This document shows, one piece after another, positions 1-4,320 of a stretch of DNA of 5,527 nt. The translations under genes and the position numbers were made by a program. This DNA is from Candidatus Saccharimonadota bacterium (GTDB taxonomy: Bacteria > Patescibacteriota > Saccharimonadia > Saccharimonadales > Saccharimonadaceae). Position 1 is the stretch's first letter. Every line of letters begins with the position of its first letter. The stretch is from positions 1 through 5,527 of the forward strand of contig JAQGGV010000009.1 of assembly GCA_028289185.1 (NCBI GenBank), written 5' to 3'. The notes under the pieces are model-generated. The model was given only the letters and a program-made list of their open reading frames with translations, made no database searches and had not been told where the DNA came from.

Positions 1-312
1 TTCAATGCTACCCGTTATGGTGGTAGAGTATGGCAAATGAGCGGATACCCTGACAAACACAATGAACGGCTGCATGGAATAGAGATAGAGAAGGCCGAAA
101 TGGATTTCCTACGCGAAACATCGTGGCTGGTGAGGGGTGTCGTGCAAATAAACGGTGTCACGGTACGGACAAGGAATGCCTACGAGAGAACCGATGAAGT
201 GCGTGACACTATGCGTGCCCGTCGCCGTGGTCCTCAAAAGTATCTGCATGCACCGATTATATTCGGCAATCCAGAGGCGGGTGAGTTCTACGATTTTAGT
301 TTGGACGCCTAG
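1..312 (+). CDS. Hypothetical protein, probably 5'-truncated by the window edge
   Basis: I do not recognise this protein. The frame is open from the first base of the window to a TAG stop at 310-312, so it may begin upstream. The first in-window ATG is at 37 and has only a weak purine-rich stretch ahead of it, giving 91 residues if used. The product is soluble-looking, rich in Arg and Glu, with no signal peptide, membrane span or Cys motif. It contains a basic patch (RARRRGP) near residue 82 of the ATG37 form followed by a short aromatic, acidic tail (EFYDFSLDA). No hairpin terminator follows; the promoter of the next gene starts within about ten bases of the stop. That it is coding rests on length and plausible composition only; function is unknown. 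Confidence 0.55.
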   Translation, partial: FNATRYGGRVWQMSGYPDKHNERLHGIEIEKAEMDFLRETSWLVRGVVQINGVTVRTRNAYERTDEVRDTMRARRRGPQKYLHAPIIFGNPEAGEFYDFSLDA

Positions 313-318
313 ACATAC

Positions 319-347
319 TATACAATACATAGTGTTTATGATATAAT
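319..347 (+). promoter_or_regulatory. Extended -10 promoter for the gene at 409-882
   Basis: A perfect TATAAT at 342-347 is preceded by TGA (339-341), which makes an extended -10 element. TATACA at 319-324 lies exactly 17 bases upstream and matches four of six -35 positions. The expected transcription start is near 354. The same ATG-N-TATAAT core occurs ahead of the genes at 3007 and 3166 and at 1134 (minus). Confidence 0.75.
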
Positions 348-408
348 ATATCTATTGTCCCAGATTGGGGCCGCCGGGGAACACCCGGGGAACATTGATT
401 GGAGTACT

Positions 409-882
409 GTGACCACCAAGGAATTGGTACACGTACCGCGTAATCCCAACCACCCGTTTGCGCTGCGTTTGAACGACGTCATGTCGGGCGAGCCCTTCGT
501 CGTTGTTACCTGGGGTCCTGACGGCCGAACGGAAACCATGCGGGTGATCAGCCCACCGATCGCCAGGTCCAGTAGCTGGGCTTATGCCATCATGCCATTC
601 GTTCTATGCGAGTGGCTCCACGAGAGTGGAGAGAACTGCACACTCATGCGTTCGCTGGCCGACATGGGGATCATCCCCTACGAGCTCAAGGATTTCAACG
701 CCCGCTACTTCGCGGTCAGTTGCGCCGATGCCGATTTGATGAGTCTGCCGCCTAGCGAATGCACCCGCAATCGCTGGACCGATCCGGCGAATCATCGGGT
801 CGACCGCGGCTTCTACGACGACGAGATCGAACAGCTCGCGGTCTACGACGACGAATCACTGCTGACTCCCGAGGGTTGGTAG
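409..882 (+). CDS. Hypothetical G+C-rich cassette protein
   Basis: I do not recognise the family. The frame runs to a TAG at 880-882. I prefer the GTG at 409, preceded by GGAG at 401-404, giving 157 residues beginning MTTKELVHV. A longer form from TTG 355 (175 residues) would start right at the predicted transcription start, so it would need leaderless initiation at a poor start codon. The protein is soluble, has no signal peptide or membrane span, has a central segment with scattered Cys residues and several Trp, and ends in a strongly acidic tail (FYDDEIEQLAVYDDESLL). Third codon positions are dominated by G and C, unlike the A+T-rich DNA on its right. It has a private promoter and terminator, so it is a stand-alone transcription unit. 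Function unknown. Confidence 0.7.
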   Translation: MTTKELVHVPRNPNHPFALRLNDVMSGEPFVVVTWGPDGRTETMRVISPPIARSSSWAYAIMPFVLCEWLHESGENCTLMRSLADMGIIPYELKDFNARYFAVSCADADLMSLPPSECTRNRWTDPANHRVDRGFYDDEIEQLAVYDDESLLTPEGW

Positions 883-903
883 GTCACGACTCCAAACCCC
901 TAG

Positions 904-968
904 CCCCACGTCCCCACGACGCCCGCGTGCGAAAGCACCCCTCGTCGTGATGACGTGGGGTGCTTTCG
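904..968 (+). terminator. Terminator of the 409-882 gene, with competing upstream pairing
   Basis: CGAAAGCACCCC (930-941) pairs perfectly with GGGGTGCTTTCG (957-968), and inside it CGTC (943-946) pairs with GACG (952-955). A moderately T-rich tract (TTTC) follows. Upstream, CCCCACGTC (904-912) is a perfect 9-bp complement of 952-960, and CACGACG (915-921) of 943-949, so a mutually exclusive fold exists. The stem sequence is shared with the terminator at 2525-2557. Confidence 0.65.
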
Positions 969-1074
969 TTTCGGGGTAAGTTACCTGATTTTAAGTAATT
1001 TCCTTATGCTTGCATCGAAAATTCATAGGCGTTAAAATCTTAATAACTCGCAAATTTCATACTTTTTGAGTTAC

Positions 1075-1102
1075 AAAAAAACACCCTAACGGGTGTCTTT
1101 TT
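1075..1102. terminator. Bidirectional intrinsic terminator
   Basis: ACACCC (1081-1086) and GGGTGT (1091-1096) form a six-bp stem around a TAAC loop. Five T follow on the plus strand (1098-1102), and six A precede it (1075-1080), which become a U tract for minus-strand transcripts. It would stop read-through from the left gene and stop minus-strand transcripts coming from about 1122. The surrounding 969-1074 and 1104-1187 hold no gene that I can support. Confidence 0.7.
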
Positions 1103-1128
1103 GTTCTACTGGTCTTACTCATGCTGAA

Positions 1129-1137
1129 ATTATAGCA
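1129..1137 (-). promoter_or_regulatory. Extended -10 promoter reading leftward into a terminator
   Basis: On the minus strand TGCTATAAT is a perfect extended -10 (TATAAT from 1134 to 1129). No good -35 is visible. The predicted start is near 1122, where an ATG (1122-1120) begins a leaderless 21-codon frame that runs through the terminator at 1081-1096. The -10 lies in the loop side of a CATGCT (1120-1125) / AGCATG (1134-1139) inverted repeat. Any transcript would be only about 50 nt. Confidence 0.4.
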
Positions 1138-1181
1138 TGTGGACACTATCTGCTTTACTTGTCGTAAGGGTATAGTCGCCC

Positions 1182-1201
1182 AAATTAGGGCACTTATATA
1201 C
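1182..1201 (+). repeat. Left terminal inverted repeat with target-site hexamer
   Basis: AAATTA (1182-1187) followed by GGGCACTTATATAC (1188-1201). The preceding GCCC (1178-1181) together with GGGC (1188-1191) also makes a small hairpin around AAATTA. Confidence 0.55.
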
Positions 1202-1226
1202 AAAGCGGTATCAATTCTTCTATACT
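1197..1226 (+). promoter_or_regulatory. Possible promoter for the structured plus-strand RNA
   Basis: TATACT (1221-1226, five of six -10 positions) lies 18 bases after TATACA (1197-1202), the same -35 hexamer as the promoter at 319-347. A second -10-like GATAAT is at 1232-1237. Either would give an RNA of roughly 330-340 nt ending near 1569. This is a weak call; the true start is unknown. Confidence 0.25.
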
Positions 1227-1481
1227 CAATGGATAATGTTCGAAGCAGAGTTTTTGATATTTTGTACCGACGTAAAAGAACAGCAACTGAAATGCACGAG
1301 ACAGAGTTTTTGGTAGCCTACAGGGGTCAGCCTAATGGTTGATAAATAGGCAAATAACAGAGGTTGAGTAAGACTCTAAAAGGGTGTTGCAAAGCATGTC
1401 ATGTTCAGTTACATTAATGAATAGCAAGGACAGCTCCGAGGCCTCGGAAACAAGCTGTCGAGTACATGATCATCGCAACAA

Positions 1482-1501
1482 TCTTTTCGGAAGAGATTGA
1501 G
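1482..1501 (+). repeat. 20-bp direct repeat, copy 1
   Basis: TCTTTTCGGAAGAGATTGAG is identical to 1623-1642, 141 bases downstream. This copy sits in a 9-bp hairpin (1479-1499) near the 3' end of the candidate RNA. Confidence 0.9.
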
Positions 1502-1527
1502 GACAAAATAACCTAGCGTTCGTACTC

Positions 1528-1569
1528 AAGGACGGCAAGCCAACTCTTTATTGGAACGCCGTCCTTTTT
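1528..1569 (+). terminator. Intrinsic terminator of the candidate RNA
   Basis: AAGGACGGC (1528-1536) pairs perfectly with GCCGTCCTT (1558-1566), an inner CCAA (1540-1543) pairs with TTGG (1551-1554), and the stem runs into a T tract ending at 1569. Such a strong terminator with no reading frame before it is a main argument for an RNA gene here. Confidence 0.8.
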
Positions 1570-1591
1570 GCTTTGTATGATGTTGCCATAT

Positions 1592-1617
1592 ACAAAAATC
1601 CAGCCGAAGGGCTGGAT
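1592..1617 (-). terminator. Intrinsic terminator of the small membrane peptide mRNA
   Basis: ATCCAGCC (1598-1605) and GGCTGGAT (1610-1617) form an eight-bp stem with a four-base loop. On the minus strand it is followed by a U tract (A run at 1593-1597 on plus). It lies about 130 bases after the stop of the minus-strand gene at 1745. The plus-strand terminator ends about 20 bases to its left, so the two converging transcripts stop just short of each other. Confidence 0.75.
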
Positions 1618-1622
1618 GATGT

Positions 1623-1642
1623 TCTTTTCGGAAGAGATTGAG
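1623..1642 (-). repeat. 20-bp direct repeat, copy 2, inside the peptide mRNA 3' region
   Basis: It is identical on the plus strand to 1482-1501. Because the transcript here is read from the minus strand, the mRNA carries the complement of the candidate RNA's hairpin over all 20 positions. Confidence 0.9.
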
Positions 1643-1744
1643 ATACAAACACCGCAATGCTTGTACAAGTTCAATTATGGGCAATACCCGAAATATTGCA
1701 AGCATATTTGTACCCGCCATGTCTCGTATGAGAGTCGAGGTTAG

Positions 1745-1879
1745 TTATTTATCGTCTTTGTTAGCTTCTTGTATGGCGCGCTTTATGACGATTTTGGCAA
1801 AGTATAATGAGCCAAGAGTGAATATGTTGACGATGTAGTACCAAGCATTCTCACCTGATGTTGGTTGGTTCTTACTCAT
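1745..1879 (-). CDS. 44-residue single-span membrane peptide, possible type I toxin-like
   Basis: The start is an ATG at 1879-1877 with a strong AGGGAG ribosome binding site (1892-1887) seven bases ahead; the stop is TAA at 1747-1745. The product begins MSKNQPTSGE, then has one hydrophobic, aromatic-rich span (residues about 13-32, from WYYIVNIF to FAKIVI) and a charged tail (KRAIQEANKDDK). That layout, a lone membrane helix plus a charged C-terminus, is what is known for many type I toxins and other small membrane peptides. The mRNA has its own terminator (1617-1592), a long 3' region, and 20 nt complementary to the adjacent converging RNA. I do not recognise the sequence family. Gene finders with length cut-offs would miss it. 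It is confident as a gene; the toxin role is inference, and a housekeeping small membrane protein is possible. Confidence 0.8.
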   Translation of the reverse strand: MSKNQPTSGENAWYYIVNIFTLGSLYFAKIVIKRAIQEANKDDK

Positions 1880-1910
1880 GATACTGCTCCCTGTTTAAGT
1901 TAATATTCAA

Positions 1911-1919
1911 ATACTAACA
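1911..1919 (-). promoter_or_regulatory. Possible extended -10 promoter of the membrane peptide gene
   Basis: On the minus strand TGTTAGTAT contains a TGn extension and TAGTAT (1916-1911). It would start transcription near 1904, giving a leader of about 25 nt that holds the AGGGAG site. No good -35 is seen at the right distance. Confidence 0.35.
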
Positions 1920-1946
1920 CTACTTATGCCCATTTGGTATCGTTAG

Positions 1947-1966
1947 GTATATAAGTGCCCAAATTA
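1947..1966 (-). repeat. Right terminal inverted repeat with target-site hexamer
   Basis: GTATATAAGTGCCC (1947-1960) is the exact reverse complement of 1188-1201, and AAATTA (1961-1966) repeats 1182-1187 in direct orientation. The right end therefore also reads GCCCAAATTA (1957-1966), which matches 1178-1187 over ten bases. Confidence 0.55.
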
Positions 1967-1970
1967 AGTA

Positions 1971-1999
1971 TTGATTAAATTGATATTAAATTATATGAT
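1971..1999 (+). promoter_or_regulatory. Promoter of the DUF3761-like gene, giving a near-leaderless mRNA
   Basis: TTGATT (1971-1976) and TATGAT (1994-1999, five of six positions) are separated by exactly 17 bases. The expected start is about 2006, only a few bases before the ATG at 2009, and no Shine-Dalgarno sequence precedes that ATG. Confidence 0.65.
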
Positions 2000-2008
2000 T
2001 TAGCCAAT

Positions 2009-2485
2009 ATGAACAAGCGAGTAATTACTGGTCTAATATCTGCAGGATTTCTTCTGCTTGGTGGTATCGCTGCAAGCGGTGGTAATCAGTCTTCAAGACT
2101 TGATACTGATCAAAATAGTAACGCTGCTAATTTAACTAAGAAGATTCCGGAAAAAGTTATACCAACTTGTGATGGAACGACTGTTACGACGAATTGTGCA
2201 ATAGAGGGGGCTAGTTACAAGACTTACATCCTTCATCCTGCTATTGCAGAAAAGTCACATACCGAAACAGTGACTACTTATCATGAAGAAATAACAGGCT
2301 ACTGCACGCTATGTAGTGATGGTACCTATTCTCCATCATGTGCCACAGGGAGAGGGGCATGTTCACACCACGGTGGAGTGGCGCAGTGGAACGCTCCGAT
2401 ATCTAAAAACGTTCCAGTAGAGAACACTAAGACGGTTATTGATGCAGCAGCTCAGGTGGCTTACTACGAAAAGGTTGGAGAGTAA
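2009..2485 (+). CDS. Exported Cys-rich DUF3761-type protein
   Basis: 158 residues, stop TAA at 2483-2485. Residues 1-25 form a typical Sec signal or anchor (MNKR, then a hydrophobic stretch to GGIAASGG) with no lipobox Cys. A low-complexity Asn/Ser/Asp linker follows (about 26-45). The mature part has six Cys (54, 63, 99, 102, 111, 118), an even number suited to disulfides outside the cell. Residues 102-127 carry the DUF3761 signature: DGTYS, then GACSHHGG and a Trp. DUF3761 is a short domain of unknown function found in secreted bacterial proteins; its role is not known. The ATG is chosen because the promoter ends just before it, although there is no Shine-Dalgarno site. The gene stands alone and faces the minus-strand gene at 3007-2585, sharing the hairpin at 2525-2557. 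The domain call is from memory of the motif. Confidence 0.85.
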   Translation: MNKRVITGLISAGFLLLGGIAASGGNQSSRLDTDQNSNAANLTKKIPEKVIPTCDGTTVTTNCAIEGASYKTYILHPAIAEKSHTETVTTYHEEITGYCTLCSDGTYSPSCATGRGACSHHGGVAQWNAPISKNVPVENTKTVIDAAAQVAYYEKVGE

Positions 2486-2524
2486 GAGGGTCGATCCTAC
2501 TCGATAATTGTTAAATCCTCAAAA

Positions 2525-2557
2525 CGAAAAGCACCCTCCAACCGGAGGGTGCTTTCG
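2525..2557. terminator. Bidirectional terminator between convergent genes
   Basis: AAAGCACCCTCC (2528-2539) pairs perfectly with GGAGGGTGCTTT (2544-2555) around an AACC loop. On the minus strand it is followed by a T-rich tail (TTTTCGTTTT), so it serves the gene at 3007-2585 best; it can also stop the plus-strand gene ending at 2485. Read in transcript sense, its stem and tail closely match the terminator at 930-968 (GCGAAAGCACCC, then GGGTGCTTT and CGTTT). Confidence 0.75.
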
Positions 2558-2584
2558 CGATCGGGGGATCGAGCGTGCACTCCA

Positions 2585-3007
2585 TCAGTCTGGAGGGTAG
2601 TAGTTGGGATCGCGGGTGTGGTCGACGTCGAACGGCAAGTCGGCGTTGTAGAACGTACGGTAGTCGAAGGTCTGATCGGCAACCACTTGAACGGTCTGTG
2701 ACCGCTGCCACCACCATTTGCCTGGAACCACGTGGGTAGGCGGGGTTTCGACCCAGATTGTGTCCGGGTGTTCACCCAACTGGGTGTGAGTGCTGGTCCA
2801 GTAGGTGCCGCAGAGTCGGCACATGATGACCAGGCCGTCAGCGGCGCGGTGCAATGTGCACGGGTTGAGCGGAACCGGGTAGCCACTGAGCACCGGTAGC
2901 CGGCAGTCGATGCCGTTGTCGGCGTCGATCAGGGTGATGCGAGTGGCGGTCGGTGGTGACTGGCGAGCGAGTCGCCCGTAATCCTTGTTGCTGTGTACGT
3001 TCGGCAT
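2585..3007 (-). CDS. Hypothetical G+C-rich cassette protein with CxxH/CxxC cluster
   Basis: 140 residues from ATG at 3007-3005 to TGA at 2587-2585; AGGA lies eight bases ahead of the ATG as a modest ribosome binding site. I do not recognise the family. C50-x2-H53 and C63-x2-C66, nine residues apart, have the spacing of a small zinc-binding knuckle pair. The segment after it is rich in Trp and Thr, with a WWW run at 98-100, and the C-terminus is acidic and Tyr/Pro-rich (FYNADLPFDVDHTRDPNYYP). There is no signal peptide or membrane span. Third codon positions are mostly G or C, contrasting with the A+T-rich intergenic DNA. It has its own promoter and terminator. Overlapping frames on the same strand give Ser/Thr/Arg/Pro-rich nonsense, supporting this frame. 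Zinc binding is inferred from spacing alone. Confidence 0.75.
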   Translation of the reverse strand: MPNVHSNKDYGRLARQSPPTATRITLIDADNGIDCRLPVLSGYPVPLNPCTLHRAADGLVIMCRLCGTYWTSTHTQLGEHPDTIWVETPPTHVVPGKWWWQRSQTVQVVADQTFDYRTFYNADLPFDVDHTRDPNYYPPD

Positions 3008-3046
3008 AGTGGGGTCCTAGGGTAGTTGGGCAATCCGAATGATAGT

Positions 3047-3075
3047 ATTATAACATAAAAAGTATATAAAAACAA
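3047..3075 (-). promoter_or_regulatory. Extended -10 promoter of the gene at 3007-2585
   Basis: The minus strand reads TTGTTT (3075-3070), then 17 bases, then TATAAT (3052-3047) with a TGT extension. The expected start is near 3040, leaving a leader of about 33 nt. It overlaps the -35 area of the divergent promoter at 3083-3091. Confidence 0.7.
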
Positions 3076-3091
3076 AGAAATATGCTATAAT
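3063..3091 (+). promoter_or_regulatory. Extended -10 promoter of the gene at 3166-3726
   Basis: TGC plus TATAAT (3083-3091) is a perfect extended -10. At the 17-base distance only a weak TATATA (3063-3068) is present, so the promoter probably depends on the TG extension. The expected start is near 3098. Confidence 0.7.
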
Positions 3092-3165
3092 ATACCTACC
3101 TTGAAGTTATGGTGGGCCCTAACACTGGGGTTGCACCATCTGACAATCAGAACGGAATCATAAAC

Positions 3166-3726
3166 ATGGACAAGCCATTGGCGACGCACGACATCGGGTT
3201 CGACAGCGGCAAGGACAAGCAGGGCTGTGAGATCATGACCGCGGCATTGGCCGTGGCCAAGGTCAACAACGTGGCACACAACCACTCACTGGACCTGCTG
3301 TACCTGAAAACGTACCACAATCAGGATGGGTTCATCCTGTGTCAGGCTGCGCTGCGTGGCGGCGAGATCAACAACAACGATGCGCGGACGCTGTACATAC
3401 TGCCCGATCGGCATGACCCCACGCGGGGATTCTGCCCCGAAGACGTGTACGAAGGCTTCAGTGTCATGAGCGGCATCCAGGTCGGGTTCGACGGCAACGG
3501 GGTTGGCAGACCGCCGACCGACCGCTTGATCGAAAACGTCCGCTACGTCGCCGAGGAAATGGGCAAGAAGCTGGGCGTGGGATACATCCTGCCGTGGCGG
3601 ATGTTCCACCGGCGGTGCGCTTACTGCATGTCCCCGCTGGAAGTGCAGGGTAGTGCGAATCTGCTGGCCTGCCCCGAACATGGGGTGGATGCACCGGTCT
3701 ATACGACGCGCATCCCCGATTTGTGA
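3166..3726 (+). CDS. Hypothetical G+C-rich cassette protein with C-terminal zinc-ribbon-like motif
   Basis: 186 residues from ATG 3166 to TGA at 3724-3726. I prefer ATG 3166 (GGAAT eight bases ahead) over the in-frame ATG 3109: the 19 intervening codons lack the strong G/C third-position bias that begins at 3166, and ATG 3109 has no ribosome binding site. If 3109 is used the protein has 205 residues. The family is not recognised. The N-terminal two thirds is soluble and mixed alpha/beta in appearance, with a DG-rich loop and a basic, helical stretch (VAEEMGKKLG). Near the end C151-x2-C154 and C169-x2-H172 form a zinc-ribbon-like four-ligand set in RRCAYC and ACPEHG. It is divergent from the gene at 3007-2585, which has a similar Cys/His set in reversed order. 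It has its own promoter and terminator. Function unknown. Confidence 0.75.
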   Translation: MDKPLATHDIGFDSGKDKQGCEIMTAALAVAKVNNVAHNHSLDLLYLKTYHNQDGFILCQAALRGGEINNNDARTLYILPDRHDPTRGFCPEDVYEGFSVMSGIQVGFDGNGVGRPPTDRLIENVRYVAEEMGKKLGVGYILPWRMFHRRCAYCMSPLEVQGSANLLACPEHGVDAPVYTTRIPDL

Positions 3727-3752
3727 TTGATCCGTTCATCCGGATGGTGATC

Positions 3753-3782
3753 TGGCCTTGAGCTTACGCTCGAGGCCATTTT
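3753..3782 (+). terminator. Intrinsic terminator of the gene at 3166-3726
   Basis: TGGCCTTGAGC (3753-3763) pairs with GCTCGAGGCCA (3768-3778) with one G-U pair, around a TTAC loop, followed by a T run. The hairpin may also slow minus-strand transcripts leaving the MarR gene, but on that side it lacks a U tract. Confidence 0.8.
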
Positions 3783-3827
3783 GCTACCCCAAAACAGATA
3801 CGACATTGCAAATTTATAATGATTATA

Positions 3828-4280
3828 TTATTTGTTTGCTTGGGTCAGTTTGTGCAGAACGGTGATGTAGTCAGACAGTTCCTGACGAGTGATGTTGCCA
3901 GCGGAGTACAGCTGCGTACGAAGTTCCTCGCGGAGGCCTTTTTCGATTTCGTCGGCTGTTTTCTTGTATTTGGGGTGAAGTTTGGCGATTTTGACACGAT
4001 TGTCGCCAGGGTTGGTCAATTTGTGCAAAATGCCCTTTGATTCCAGCATATTCACCGTGTTGGTGATGTGTGGCATAGATGTATCCAGCAGACGCATTAA
4101 TTCGCTGAGTGCAATACCGGTGCTACCAGCATCGTAGCAATAGCCAATGACAAACCATTGGCTGGGCGTAAGGTCGTAGTTCGACAAAAAATCTGCATTG
4201 ATACGACCCAAGATCCGGTTGGCAGTCGCCTGCATAACGCCGGATTCATAAGTACTTATCTGGGAAATATCACGATTCAT
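3828..4280 (-). CDS. MarR-family transcriptional regulator
   Basis: 150 residues, near the usual MarR length, from ATG at 4280-4278 to TAA at 3830-3828; only a weak GAG precedes the start. The winged helix-turn-helix is visible: helix 57-68 (ALSELMRLLDTS), recognition helix about 69-85 ending in NMLESKGIL, and a wing at 86-102 with the family's D-x-R (D93, R95). N- and C-terminal helices fit the usual dimer interface. MarR proteins bind palindromes as dimers and are usually released by a ligand or oxidation; one Cys (C48) is present, but not in the position known for OhrR. It diverges from the fasciclin-CcdA pair across 147 bases that contain GTTAAT-N3-ATTAAC, so repression of that pair and of itself is a reasonable inference. 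The inducer is unknown. Confidence 0.92.
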   Translation of the reverse strand: MNRDISQISTYESGVMQATANRILGRINADFLSNYDLTPSQWFVIGYCYDAGSTGIALSELMRLLDTSMPHITNTVNMLESKGILHKLTNPGDNRVKIAKLHPKYKKTADEIEKGLREELRTQLYSAGNITRQELSDYITVLHKLTQANK

Positions 4281-4320
4281 ATAAGTTTCTCATTTAGCTG
4301 TTGACACAGTCATTACGACT

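Larger units (their letters stand above)
1361..1569 (+). ncRNA. Candidate structured RNA, possible antisense regulator of the small membrane peptide
   Basis: No convincing reading frame covers this stretch, but it is dense in pairing. TTGAGTA (1364-1370) pairs with TACTCAA (1523-1529), TGTTGC (1385-1390) with GCAACA (1475-1480), TCATGT (1399-1404) with ACATGA (1464-1469), and GACAGCT (1429-1435) with AGCTGTC (1453-1459) capped by the palindrome CCGAGGCCTCGG (1436-1447). These nest into a rod with internal loops. A separate hairpin, CAATCT (1479-1484) with AGATTG (1494-1499), displays the 20-nt repeat, and a strong terminator closes the 3' end. The 20 nt at 1482-1501 are perfectly complementary to the minus-strand transcript at 1642-1623. 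I considered 6S, RNase P, SRP and tmRNA and do not see their conserved motifs. The 5' end is uncertain and may lie near 1230. Confidence 0.5.
1188..1960. mobile_element. Putative small non-autonomous element with terminal inverted repeats
   Basis: GGGCACTTATATAC at 1188-1201 is repeated perfectly in inverted orientation at 1947-1960, with weaker similarity continuing inward (9 of the next 15 positions). Immediately outside the two ends is the same hexamer in direct orientation, AAATTA at 1182-1187 and at 1961-1966, as expected of a target-site duplication. The 773-bp unit has no transposase, so it would have to be mobilised in trans. It carries the structured RNA and the 44-residue membrane peptide gene. 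Removing it would restore a short spacer ahead of the promoter at 1971-1999. An alternative is that the two inverted copies are matched regulatory sites upstream of the two converging transcripts. Confidence 0.5.

Noticed and set aside
355..408. TTG start extending the 409-882 gene by 18 codons
   Set aside because: The TTG falls on the predicted transcription start and has no ribosome binding site. The GTG at 409 with GGAG is preferred, though the longer form cannot be excluded.
1246..1312. CAGAGTTTTTG repeated at 1246-1256 and 1302-1312
   Set aside because: An 11-base repeat is expected by chance in a window of this size, and no structure or promoter spacing is associated with it.
1139..1342. 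67-codon plus-strand frame from GTG
   Set aside because: It crosses the left end of the putative element (1182-1201), has no ribosome binding site, begins right after a stop, and shows no recognisable domain beyond one CxxC. It is more likely a chance frame, part of it inside the RNA leader.
1361..1569. Candidate housekeeping RNA (6S, RNase P, SRP or tmRNA)
   Set aside because: The rod shape recalls 6S RNA, but I see none of the conserved motifs of these RNAs; a covariance-model search would be decisive.
1526..1720. 64-codon minus-strand frame downstream of the membrane peptide
   Set aside because: It runs through the peptide mRNA terminator (1617-1592) and the plus-strand terminator, and its composition (many His, Arg, Cys) is not protein-like.
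2497..2886. 129-codon minus-strand frame
   Set aside because: It is an alternate frame of the 3007-2585 gene, with Ser/Thr/Pro/Arg-rich nonsense composition, and it crosses the terminator at 2525-2557.
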